Program-made: the position numbers and the translations under genes
Shown: positions 1 to 6,207 of the stretch, piece by piece
Position numbering within the stretch: the first letter of the stretch is position 1
Layout of the letters: each line of letters begins with the position of its first letter
Assembly (NCBI GenBank): GCA_031278495.1
Contig: JAITKG010000173.1
Span: 1 to 9,945 of the forward strand
DNA: 9,945 bases
Origin: Prevotellaceae bacterium
GTDB lineage: Bacteria; Bacteroidota; Bacteroidia; Bacteroidales; UBA932
Direction: 5' to 3'
Notes under the pieces: model-generated
The model's database searches: none
What the model saw: the letters and a program-made list of their open reading frames with translations, nothing else
What the model was told of the DNA's origin: nothing

Positions 1-1
1 G

Positions 2-85
2 GGTACTTACTATTATGAGCTGATAGTTGATTTTGAAGACGGCACATCTACTATGATGAAAGGTTGGATAATGATATTGAAATAA
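2..85 (+). CDS. C-terminal end of a T9SS type B (gliding-motility-associated) cargo protein, partial
   Basis: Only the last 27 codons and the TAA stop (83-85) are inside the window; the gene begins to the left. The visible peptide starts GTYYYELIVDFEDG and ends KGWIMILK. This is the typical final part of the gliding-motility-associated C-terminal domain: a G-T-Y-Y-Y strand, a short loop with D-G, then K-G-W/Y and a hydrophobic strand just before the stop. In Bacteroidota this domain sends large secreted or cell-surface proteins through the type IX secretion system. The body of the protein is not visible, so its own function is unknown. It is the only plus-strand gene here and converges on msrA. 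The call rests on pattern recognition of a short segment, so moderate confidence is appropriate. Confidence 0.68.
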   Translation, partial: GTYYYELIVDFEDGTSTMMKGWIMILK

Positions 86-99
86 ACCGGCAGGCGGTA

Positions 100-169
100 A
101 TTAGGTGATTAAGTGATTAGGTGATTAAGTAATTAGGTAGCTAATGCTTGCCGTACTTAATCACCTAAT
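100..169. repeat. Direct and inverted copies of a 15-mer, ATTAGGTGATTAAGT
   Basis: ATTAGGTGATTAAGT occurs at 100-114 and again at 116-130, and its exact reverse complement is at 155-169. The second and third copies form a perfect 15-bp stem with a 24-base loop. The hairpin lies 31 bases after the stop of the plus-strand cargo gene and could help end its transcript. The stem is AT-rich and has no clean T-tract after it, so it may equally be just repeat structure. Confidence 0.7.
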
Positions 170-181
170 ATTTTAATCCCT

Positions 182-319
182 TAGTGGCGTCAGCCTCTTA
201 ATCCCTTAATCCCCTAATCCCCTAATCCCTTGTTCCTGTTTAGCGGCAGACGTAGTGGCGTCAGCCTCTTAATCCCTTAATCACCTAATCGCTTAGTCGC
301 TTGTTCTGTTTAGCGGCAG
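182..319. repeat. 68-base direct duplication with embedded AATCCCTT-type units
   Basis: Copy 1 (182-249) and copy 2 (253-319) both begin TAGTGGCGTCAGCCTCTTAA, continue with several CCTTAATC / CCTAATCC units, and end TTTAGCGGCAG. They differ by a few substitutions and one base in length. The middle is a degenerate 7-8 base microsatellite. It has no coding character and no unique spacers. The junction TGGCGTCAGCC / TAGCGGCAG is not part of the microsatellite and shows that a composite unit was duplicated. Confidence 0.8.
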
Positions 320-326
320 CGTTTTC

Positions 327-405
327 AAAAAAAAAGTGCCATTTTTACGTCAGCGAATATTCACAACCTACTAAAAACACATTTACACCGCCGTAAAAAT
401 GGCAC
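327..405 (-). terminator. Probable intrinsic terminator of msrA, with a long loop
   Basis: GTGCCATTTTTACG at 336-349 is the exact reverse complement of 392-405, a perfect 14-bp stem. Read on the minus strand, the stem is followed at once by nine T residues (327-335). This is the order expected for an intrinsic terminator 25 bases after the msrA stop. The 42-base loop is unusually long, but the T-tract on the correct side supports termination of the minus-strand transcript. Confidence 0.65.
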
Positions 406-429
406 AAGCCACGATATTTTAAAAAATTA

Positions 430-969
430 CTATCTATGCTCTTTTATACCTTCCTTGTCTTTAAAACGTTTAACTCGTACGTGGCAATGAGGCTGCAAGC
501 CTTTTTTGTTGTAGTAATCCTGATGGTACCCATCTGCCGGCCAAAATGTGGGAGCCGGCGTAATATGCGTAACCACTTTATATCCGTTATGCACTAACTC
601 GTCTATCAACTGTTCTGCAATTTTTTTTTGTTCGAGCGTGGTATAAAATATTTCCGAACGGTATTGCGTGCCGATGTCCGTACCTTGCCTGTCTGTTTGC
701 GTGGGGTCGTGTATTTCAAAAAACAACCGCGCCAATGTTTCAAAATTTGTTTGTGTCGTATCAAAAATTACCCGCACCGCTTCCGCATGTCCGGTGTCTT
801 TTTTGCACACTTCTTCGTATGTAGGCTGGCATTTGCTTCCGCCAATAAAACCAGCGGTTGTAACGGTTACGCCTTTTGCTTTTTGCATATAATATTCTAC
901 GCCCCAGAAGCACCCGCCGGCGAAAATAGCCGTTTCGAAAATAAAAGTTGTATGATTGTCTTTTGTCAT
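430..969 (-). CDS. msrA: Peptide-methionine (S)-S-oxide reductase MsrA
   Basis: Reduces the S-form of methionine sulfoxide in proteins and free methionine, a repair reaction after oxidative damage, using thioredoxin to recycle the enzyme. The 179-residue product has the family hallmark GGCFWG with catalytic Cys20, followed by Glu25. It also has the YEEVC segment (residues 51-55), TGHAE (59-63), HDPTQ...RQGTDIGTQYRS (88-105) and the late YHQDYY motif (148-153). Further cysteines at 47, 55 and 162 are candidates for the resolving role. The length fits a single-domain MsrA; no MsrB domain is fused. The start at 969 is an ATG whose short N-terminus runs directly into the core fold. There is no signal peptide, so a cytoplasmic location is likely. 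It lies 136 bases after guaA, with a possible -7 box of its own at 984-991. Confidence 0.96.
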   Translation of the reverse strand: MTKDNHTTFIFETAIFAGGCFWGVEYYMQKAKGVTVTTAGFIGGSKCQPTYEEVCKKDTGHAEAVRVIFDTTQTNFETLARLFFEIHDPTQTDRQGTDIGTQYRSEIFYTTLEQKKIAEQLIDELVHNGYKVVTHITPAPTFWPADGYHQDYYNKKGLQPHCHVRVKRFKDKEGIKEHR

Positions 970-983
970 TTAGACTGCTGGAA

Positions 984-991
984 CAAAATTA
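984..991 (-). promoter_or_regulatory. Possible -7 box for msrA (TAATTTTG)
   Basis: The minus strand reads TAATTTTG, a full match to the Bacteroidota -7 form TAnnTTTG, 14 bases before the msrA start codon. No TTTG or TTG is found about 19-20 bases further upstream, and the implied leader would be under ten bases. It could be the msrA promoter or a chance match in the guaA-msrA spacer. Confidence 0.35.
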
Positions 992-1105
992 CCAGTAGTG
1001 TTCCTTTCTTTGTGGTTTCTACATTTAAGACGGTAGATACTAACGAAAGTTTATTTATTTTAATGAAGCGGTACTGCGGATATTTTCCGGTTCTTTTGCG
1101 TGGTA

Positions 1106-2635
1106 TTACTCCCACTCAATGGTGGCGGGAGGTTTCGAGCTGATGTCATAAACAACGCGGTTTACGCCTTTTACCTTATTGATGATTTCTTGCGATATTT
1201 TAGACAGAAAAACATAGGGTAAATGCGCCCAGTCGGCGGTCATGCCGTCGGTGGAAGTAACGGCGCGCAGGGCGATGGTATATTCATAGGTGCGTTCGTC
1301 GCCCATCACGCCAACGCTTTTTACCGGCAATAAAATAGCCGCCGCCTGCCACACTTCGCTGTACAAGCCCGCTTCACGAAGCCCGTCGATAAAAATAGCG
1401 TCGGCTTCCTGCAAGACAGTTACCTTTTCTTTGCTCACTGCGCCCAATACGCGGATGCCCAAGCCCGGTCCGGGAAATGGATGACGGTAGAGCAACGCCG
1501 GCTTCATGCCTAATGCCGCGCCCACGCGGCGTACTTCATCCTTGAACAGCAGGCGCAACGGTTCTACTATTTTTAAGTGCATTCGTTCCGGCAGCCCGCC
1601 TACGTTGTGGTGCGATTTGATGGTTGCCGACGGTCCGTTCACCGACGCCGATTCTATCACGTCGGGGTAAATGGTTCCTTGCGCCAGCCATTTTACGTTT
1701 TCGATTTTGTGCGCTTCGCGGTCGAAGGTTTCAATGAATATGCGACCGATTATTTTCCGTTTTTGTTCGGGGTCTTCTACGCCGGCGAGCGACGAAAGGA
1801 ACTCGTTCCCGGCGTCCACGCCGGTAACGTTTAAGCCCATGCCGCGATAGGATTCCAGCACGCCGGCAAATTCATTTTTGCGCAGCAGCCCGTTGTCCAC
1901 AAAAATGCAATACAGGTTTTTCCCGATGGCTTTATGCAGCAAAACCGCCGCTACCGACGAATCCACGCCGCCCGATAATCCCAGTACAACTTTGTCGTTG
2001 CCTATTTTTTCCTGCCATGTTGTTACCGTGTTTTCAATAAATGAACCGGGCGTCCAGTCGCAACGGCAGCGGCAAATGTCTTTCACGAAGTTTTCCAAAA
2101 TCCGTTGCCCTTCCGTTGAGTGGTACACTTCCGGGTGGAATTGCAAGCCATACGTCGGCTCGTTTTCGATGAGGTATGCTGCATTTTTCACGTCGGCAGT
2201 TGAAGCGATGCTTCTTGCCTGCGGCGGCAGTGCGGTAATCGTGTCGCCGTGCGACATCCACACCTGCGAAGAGGCGGAAAGGTTTTTGAAAAGCGAAACC
2301 GTAGCGTCTGTTACGGACAGCCGCGCCCTGCCGTATTCGCGCGTGTTCGACGGCTGCACTTCGCCGCCGGAATGTTGCGCTAAATATTGCGCCCCGTAGC
2401 ATACGCCCAATAGCGGTAGTTTTCCTTTGAGGGGCTGCAAATCAATTTCCGGAGCGCCGGCGTCGCGCACGGAATAAGGGCTGCCCGACAGGATAACGCC
2501 TTTCACGCTTTCGTCCGGAACAGGCATTTTATTGTATGGATAAATCTCGCAATATACATTCAACTCGCGCAACCGCCGCCCTATAAGCTGCGTATATTGC
2601 GAACCGAAATCAAGGATAAGTATTTTTTCTTGCAT
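1106..2635 (-). CDS. guaA: GMP synthase (glutamine-hydrolysing) GuaA
   Basis: Converts XMP to GMP using ATP and glutamine, the last step of de novo guanine nucleotide synthesis in the cytoplasm. The product is 509 residues from the ATG at 2635. An ATG 15 codons upstream (2680) is in frame, but the family normally starts right before the ILDFGSQYTQLI strand, so the shorter start is preferred. Domains in order: a class I glutamine amidotransferase with GVCYGAQ (nucleophile Cys79) and FHPEV (His167, Glu169); an ATP pyrophosphatase with the P-loop SGGVDSS (221-227); the IKSHHNVGGLPE segment (339-350); and a C-terminal dimerisation domain ending PPATIEWE, typical of complete GuaA. All catalytic residues are present. 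It lies 83 bases after the ATPase gene and probably shares the pyrG transcript, since I see no clear promoter in the gap. Confidence 0.98.
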   Translation of the reverse strand: MQEKILILDFGSQYTQLIGRRLRELNVYCEIYPYNKMPVPDESVKGVILSGSPYSVRDAGAPEIDLQPLKGKLPLLGVCYGAQYLAQHSGGEVQPSNTREYGRARLSVTDATVSLFKNLSASSQVWMSHGDTITALPPQARSIASTADVKNAAYLIENEPTYGLQFHPEVYHSTEGQRILENFVKDICRCRCDWTPGSFIENTVTTWQEKIGNDKVVLGLSGGVDSSVAAVLLHKAIGKNLYCIFVDNGLLRKNEFAGVLESYRGMGLNVTGVDAGNEFLSSLAGVEDPEQKRKIIGRIFIETFDREAHKIENVKWLAQGTIYPDVIESASVNGPSATIKSHHNVGGLPERMHLKIVEPLRLLFKDEVRRVGAALGMKPALLYRHPFPGPGLGIRVLGAVSKEKVTVLQEADAIFIDGLREAGLYSEVWQAAAILLPVKSVGVMGDERTYEYTIALRAVTSTDGMTADWAHLPYVFLSKISQEIINKVKGVNRVVYDISSKPPATIEWE

Positions 2636-2718
2636 GTAATTTCGTGTGTTAATGGGCAAACAGGATGGCAATATCTTCAATTATTTTATTTACGATAATA
2701 ATCCTGTCGCTGCATCGT

Positions 2719-3525
2719 TTATTTTTTTAATAACTCGTCCATGAAAAATAACTTGTCATTCCAGCCATCGCCAAAAATAGCCGGTGAATGAGTCGCTATT
2801 ATCAACTGGCAAGAGGGATTGATTTTCCGGATAGTGTCTACCAATTTGTATTGCCAGTCAATATCGAGTGATATTTCCGGTTCATCCATTAGCAGTATAA
2901 ATGGTTTTTCATCCTGCGTCAATGCGTTGATCAGGATGATGAGCAGTTGTTTTTCACCTGCCGAAAGTAAGTGCAATGCCAGTTTTTCGCCATTTGCCTG
3001 TTTAAAAAACACGTCGCTGCCTTGTATGGCAAATGTTTTTTGCATGATAGAAAAAAAGGAATTTACGGTTTCTATCCATTGTTGCAAGCGGTCGCTGATG
3101 CGGCGTCCGGCGGCGGGATTTTCCGTAGCTTTCAGCCGGTAGTTATTCAGCGACGGGCGTTGGGTATCAAAAGTTAGGGCGTCCAGATAAGCCGCAAGCG
3201 GCGATAACTCCCGCGACAAGGCTTTCTTCTCATACGTAATTTCGTCAAAAGTGCCGATGAAATCGCAACCGCATTCATTCTTCCAATAGCCGCTTCCTTC
3301 GGGCGTCACGTTTATTTCTATCTGTGCGCCCGTTATCCGGAGTGCGCGGAGATGGGGCAACCGTAATGATAAATTATTGCCGCCGGAAAGCGCCGTATCC
3401 AGTATTTTCAATAGCGTGCTTTTCCCGCTGCCATTGACGCCTGCCAAAATATTTACATCGGGGTGCGGATGCCAGTCCATCTCATACTGTCCCCACAGTT
3501 TTTCTATTGCCACGTGCCGTATCAT
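2719..3525 (-). CDS. Stand-alone ABC/SMC-type AAA ATPase of unknown role
   Basis: A 268-residue P-loop ATPase. The Walker A motif is GVNGSGKST (29-37). The ABC-type signature is LSAGEKQ (187-193), the Walker B is FILLMDEPE (209-217) with the catalytic-type glutamate, and the H-loop is ATHSP with His246. The short insertion between Walker A and the signature (about 150 residues) has no long coiled coil, unlike SMC or RecN. No transmembrane segment is seen, so it is not a transporter with a fused membrane domain, and no permease gene is next to it. This layout belongs to the broad AAA_15/AAA_21-like group, which includes ATPases of defence systems, DNA repair and uncharacterised proteins. No toxin, nuclease or TOPRIM domain is fused or adjacent. 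It starts 19 bases after the pyrG stop and precedes guaA, so it is probably translated from the pyrG mRNA. The specific function is unknown. Confidence 0.88.
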   Translation of the reverse strand: MIRHVAIEKLWGQYEMDWHPHPDVNILAGVNGSGKSTLLKILDTALSGGNNLSLRLPHLRALRITGAQIEINVTPEGSGYWKNECGCDFIGTFDEITYEKKALSRELSPLAAYLDALTFDTQRPSLNNYRLKATENPAAGRRISDRLQQWIETVNSFFSIMQKTFAIQGSDVFFKQANGEKLALHLLSAGEKQLLIILINALTQDEKPFILLMDEPEISLDIDWQYKLVDTIRKINPSCQLIIATHSPAIFGDGWNDKLFFMDELLKK

Positions 3526-3544
3526 ACTGTATACTGTTTATTGT

Positions 3545-5152
3545 TTACTTACTGTTCGCCAGCGCCGCTTTTACAAAGTGTACAAAAACCGGATGCGGGT
3601 TTTCGACGGTGCTTTTTAATTCGGGATGGAACTGCACGCCAATAAAGAAAGGATGTCCGGGTATTTCGATGATTTCTACCAGACCGGTTTCGGGATTGCG
3701 TCCGGTGGCGACCATGCCGTGCGACTGCAACAGGGGCAGGTAGTCGCTGTTCATTTCATAGCGGTGGCGGTGGCGTTCGCTGATTTCCTGTTGTCCGTAT
3801 ATTTTATAAGCCAGTGAATTTTTTTCCAGCAAACACTTGTAAGCGCCCAACCGCATGGTACCGCCTTTGGTCGTCAGGCGTTTCTGGTCTTCCATCAAGT
3901 CAATCACCGGATGCGGCGTATTTTGGTTGATTTCCGTAGTCATCGCATCGGCATAGCCCAGAATGTGGCGGGCAAACTCCACCACTGCCATTTGCATGCC
4001 GAGGCAAATCCCGAAAAACGGGATGCGCTGCTCCCGCGCATACCGCACCGCCGTGATTTTTCCTTCAATTCCCCGTTCGCCGAAACCCGGCGCTACAAGG
4101 ACGCCATTCATGCCGCCCAGCGTTTCCGCCACGTTTTGCGGTGTGATATGCTCGCTGTGGATGCTGTGCACATTGACCTTGCATTCATTCGCTGCGCCGC
4201 CATGGATAAGGGATTCCAGAATGGACTTGTATGCGTCCTGCAACTCCACGTATTTGCCGACCAGCGCAATATTTACTTCGTGTTTCGGGTGAAACAGCTT
4301 GTCAAGGAACTTCGACCATTCTTTCAATGCGGGCTGTTTGGCGGCTTTCAGTTGCAGTTTCTGGATAATTATTTCGTCTAATTTTTCTTCCACCATTGCC
4401 AGCGGCACCTGATAGATGCTTTTGGCGTCAATGGATTCAATCACTTCATTGGGTTTGATGTTGCAGAACAGCGCTACCTTGCGGCGGATTTCCGGCGTAA
4501 GGTGGTGTTCCGTGCGGCATACAATCACGTCGGGTTGCACACCGTTTTGCTGCAACATGCGTACGCTGTGTTGCGTCGGTTTTGTTTTCAGTTCTTTGGC
4601 GGCGCTCAGGAAAGGCACCAGCGTCAGGTGAATTACCGCGCAATCTTCGTCGGGCAGTTCCCATTGCAGCTGGCGCACGGCTTCTACAAACGGCAATGAT
4701 TCTATGTCGCCCACCGTGCCGCCGATTTCGGTAATGACCACGTCGTAGTTACCCGTTTTCCCCAACAGCATCATCCGGCGTTTAATTTCGTCGGTGATAT
4801 GCGGAATTACCTGCACCGTTTTGCCGAGATATGCGCCTTCGCGTTCTTTCTTGATGACCGATTCATAAATTTTCCCGGTGGTTACGTTATTGGCGCGCGA
4901 GGTATAGACATTGAGGAAACGTTCATAATGCCCCAAATCGAGGTCGGTTTCCGCGCCGTCTTCGGTAACGTAGCATTCGCCGTGTTCGTAAGGATTGAGC
5001 GTTCCCGGATCTACGTTGATATAGGGGTCGAACTTTTGAATGGTTACCCGCAGCCCCCGCGCCTGCAGCAGTTTTGCCAGCGAAGCGGAAATAATACCTT
5101 TCCCCAGCGACGACGTTACACCCCCTGATACAAATACATATTTTGTTGCCAT
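3545..5152 (-). CDS. pyrG: CTP synthase PyrG
   Basis: Makes CTP from UTP with ATP and glutamine, the committed step to cytidine nucleotides. The product is 535 residues from the ATG at 5152, giving MATKYVFVSGGVTSSLGKG, the canonical PyrG beginning. An in-frame ATG 17 codons upstream (5203) is rejected because the promoter lies inside that extension. The N-terminal synthase domain has the P-loop GGVTSSLGKG (10-19), the DPYINVDPGT segment (42-51) and EHGECYVTEDGAETDLDLGHYERF (56-79). The C-terminal class I amidotransferase domain has GICLGMQ (nucleophile Cys383) and QFHPE (His509, Glu511). Both domains are intact and the length is normal. It is the first gene of the pyrG-ATPase-guaA run and is preceded by a strong Bacteroidota-type promoter. 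Confidence 0.98.
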   Translation of the reverse strand: MATKYVFVSGGVTSSLGKGIISASLAKLLQARGLRVTIQKFDPYINVDPGTLNPYEHGECYVTEDGAETDLDLGHYERFLNVYTSRANNVTTGKIYESVIKKEREGAYLGKTVQVIPHITDEIKRRMMLLGKTGNYDVVITEIGGTVGDIESLPFVEAVRQLQWELPDEDCAVIHLTLVPFLSAAKELKTKPTQHSVRMLQQNGVQPDVIVCRTEHHLTPEIRRKVALFCNIKPNEVIESIDAKSIYQVPLAMVEEKLDEIIIQKLQLKAAKQPALKEWSKFLDKLFHPKHEVNIALVGKYVELQDAYKSILESLIHGGAANECKVNVHSIHSEHITPQNVAETLGGMNGVLVAPGFGERGIEGKITAVRYAREQRIPFFGICLGMQMAVVEFARHILGYADAMTTEINQNTPHPVIDLMEDQKRLTTKGGTMRLGAYKCLLEKNSLAYKIYGQQEISERHRHRYEMNSDYLPLLQSHGMVATGRNPETGLVEIIEIPGHPFFIGVQFHPELKSTVENPHPVFVHFVKAALANSK

Positions 5153-5172
5153 AGTTTTTTTCGAATAACGGA

Positions 5173-5203
5173 CAAAGGTACTTAAAAAAAGTGGGACGGG
5201 CAA
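5173..5203 (-). promoter_or_regulatory. pyrG promoter, Bacteroidota type
   Basis: On the minus strand the -7 box TACCTTTG (5173-5180) matches TAnnTTTG exactly, and TTG (5201-5203) lies 20 bases upstream as the -33 element. Transcription would start near 5166, giving a leader of about 14 bases that is A-rich just before the ATG at 5152. The position confirms the shorter PyrG start. Confidence 0.75.
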
Positions 5204-5270
5204 TGGTGTAATCTGCGCGTGTGACGGATTGTTTAATGTGGCGAATCAGGCTGGCGCAGAAATAATGAAC

Positions 5271-5295
5271 AAAAAATGCGCGCCCCGAAGGGGCG
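5271..5295 (-). terminator. Intrinsic terminator upstream of the pyrG promoter
   Basis: The palindrome CGCCCCGAAGGGGCG (5281-5295) reads on the minus strand as a 6-bp GC stem with a TTC loop, followed by CGCATTTTTT (5271-5280). It would stop transcripts coming from cvpA and the repeat region before the pyrG promoter. The T-tract is separated from the stem by four bases, which weakens the call slightly. The hairpin is part of the dispersed repeat. Confidence 0.55.
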
Positions 5296-5519
5296 GTATT
5301 ATTATAGTCCCGTGCGTAAGCGCGGGGTACAAAACGAACGCCCCTGCCTTTCGCGCGGAGCAATGCCGGTGCATAGCGGAAAACCTGTGCTCCGCGCGAG
5401 TGCAGGAAGCGTCATTGTGCATCCCCGCGCTACGTTCCGCTTCGCTGCACTTGCACGGGGTTATCAACATTTCGCCCCTGACGGGGCGATGAAAGAAGCC
5501 CCCTGACCCCCGAAGGGGG
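5281..5519. repeat. Hairpin-rich dispersed repeat, copy A
   Basis: A series of palindromes: GCCCCGAAGGGGC (5282-5294); the core GTATTATTATAG (5296-5307) followed by a CCCG...CGGG hairpin with a GTAA loop (5309-5326); a perfect 12-bp inverted repeat TCGCGCGGAGCA (5351-5362 with 5388-5399, loop 25); TCGCCCC-TGAC-GGGGCGA (5472-5489); and CCCCCGAAGGGGG (5507-5519). The 34 bases at 5296-5329 match 6222-6255 with only three differences, so this is a repeated element and not a unique regulatory region. Such multi-hairpin intergenic repeats are familiar in Bacteroidales genomes. Confidence 0.7.
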
Positions 5520-5541
5520 AACAGGGAATTAGGAATTGGAC

Positions 5542-5657
5542 TGGCGCCAGCCATATTTTCACATCTCCACATCTTCACATTTTCACATTAGCTGCCTGCG
5601 CCAGCCACATTTTCACATTTCCACATTTCCACATCTTCACATTTTCACATTGGCTGC
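5542..5657. repeat. Two copies of a short-unit tract (CACATTTT type) between GCGCCAGCC and GCTGC
   Basis: Unit 1 (5542-5594) and unit 2 (5597-5657) each start with GCGCCAGCC preceded by CTG or TGG, continue with CACATTTTCACATCTCC-like 8-10 base subunits, and end TTCACATTRGCTGC (R = A in unit 1, G in unit 2). Unit 2 has one extra subunit. The right end of unit 2 overlaps the 3' end of cvpA and provides its final six codons and stop. Confidence 0.75.
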
Positions 5658-6122
5658 TTTCTGCAGGTACGGAAATACCTTAGACCCGACGCTTTCCAGC
5701 GGCTGGTAGAAATGGGAAGCGTGCATCGTTTTTTCCGGCAGCAGGCTAAATGATTTCAGCACAACCAAGCAAACGCTGATGATTAAAACCGCTTTTAATG
5801 CGCCCAAAATCGCGCCCAGCAAGCGGTTGACCAGTCCTAAGGCAACTAATTTTATAAACCTGTCCGCCAGCCGGCCGGTAAGGATGACTAAAAACAGTAC
5901 GACAATAAAAGTGATGGCAAAGGCTACGGCGCCGGTTACCCCTTCATTCATCGAAAACCATTTTGATAAATAATATGCTGTGGAATCCGAAAATTTATAC
6001 GCGCAAAAAACGCCCAGCAGCAACGCAAGAATGCCGAAGAGCTGCCGTATCAAACCCTGCCGCCAGCCAAGCACAAAGCTTAGCAATAACAGTACGCCAA
6101 TAATAATATCGATGTAAGCCAT
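5637..6122 (-). CDS. CvpA family inner-membrane protein
   Basis: A 161-residue membrane protein of the CvpA (colicin V production) family. Starting at the ATG at 6122, it reads MAYIDIIIGVLLLLSFVLGWRQG, the usual CvpA opening with a first helix and the G-W-R/K-x-G turn. Four hydrophobic segments are visible at about residues 3-20, 27-43, 62-82 and 100-124, as the family has, followed by a short hydrophilic tail. An ATG 28 codons upstream (6206) is rejected because it gives a non-conserved lead and would include the promoter. CvpA proteins are linked to envelope homeostasis and, in E. coli, to colicin V production; the molecular activity is not established. The last six codons (AANVKM) and the stop lie in the repeat 5597-5657, so the original C-terminus may have been replaced. 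It is transcribed alone between repeats. Confidence 0.85.
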   Translation of the reverse strand: MAYIDIIIGVLLLLSFVLGWRQGLIRQLFGILALLLGVFCAYKFSDSTAYYLSKWFSMNEGVTGAVAFAITFIVVLFLVILTGRLADRFIKLVALGLVNRLLGAILGALKAVLIISVCLVVLKSFSLLPEKTMHASHFYQPLESVGSKVFPYLQKAANVKM

Positions 6123-6138
6123 CTTGAAAATATTTTTA

Positions 6139-6146
6139 CAAATGTA
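6139..6146 (-). promoter_or_regulatory. Probable cvpA -7 box (TACATTTG)
   Basis: The minus strand reads TACATTTG, an exact TAnnTTTG match, 16 bases before the ATG at 6122, with an AT-rich leader. No good TTTG element is seen at the expected distance upstream (the bases there are GC-rich). Its location just after the tsf terminator and before the gene supports it, and it favours the 6122 start. Confidence 0.55.
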
Positions 6147-6207
6147 CGGAATATTTTTTAACGGGACGCGCGGCGCGCAGGACACGGCACACGGGGAACG
6201 GGGCAAC

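Larger units (their letters stand above)
86..429. other. Gene-free intergenic stretch holding short AT-rich repeats and the msrA terminator
   Basis: This 344-base gap separates the convergent T9SS cargo gene and msrA. I see no credible coding sequence. It holds heptad-like TTAGGTGA / TTAATCCC repeats (100-300), an inverted pair of a 15-mer (116-130 with 155-169), a 68-base direct duplication (182-249 and 253-319), and an inverted repeat followed by a T-tract that fits an msrA terminator (327-405). Confidence 0.75.
5205..5636. other. Gene-free stretch between pyrG and cvpA made of hairpin-rich and short-unit repeats
   Basis: About 430 bases without a believable gene. From 5271 to 5519 it is a chain of GC-rich palindromes; from 5542 it is a tract of CACATTTT-like units that runs into the cvpA end. 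Open frames exist on both strands, but they follow the repeat rather than any protein family and have no start context. Confidence 0.75.

Noticed and set aside
100..319. Possible CRISPR array
   Set aside because: The repeated units are 7-8 bases or a single 68-base duplication, with no regular unique spacers and no cas genes nearby.
628..1143. A 171-codon plus-strand open frame opposite msrA and the guaA end
   Set aside because: It is antisense to two well-supported genes and has no domain; a shadow frame.
2636..2680. In-frame upstream ATG giving a 15-residue longer GuaA
   Set aside because: The extra residues are not conserved in the family, which starts immediately before the DFGSQYTQ strand.
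2660..2707. 7-bp inverted repeat ACAGGAT / ATCCTGT between the ATPase gene and guaA
   Set aside because: Stem is short, loop is 34 bases and only three T residues follow on the minus strand; not convincing as a terminator or riboswitch.
2719..3525. Calling the ATPase a defence gene (for example a retron, Septu or OLD-type effector ATPase)
   Set aside because: No reverse transcriptase, HNH nuclease, TOPRIM domain or other partner is present next to it; the neighbours are core metabolism genes.
3911..4381. A 156-codon plus-strand open frame opposite pyrG
   Set aside because: It lies fully antisense within the conserved pyrG coding sequence and has no recognisable content.
5246..5578. A 110-codon minus-strand open frame across the repeat region
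   Set aside because: It follows the hairpin-rich repeat, has low-complexity Cys/Arg/Pro composition, and shares its IIIPPLRG-type segment with the repeat copy at 6208-6255. It looks like a repeat-derived frame, not a gene.
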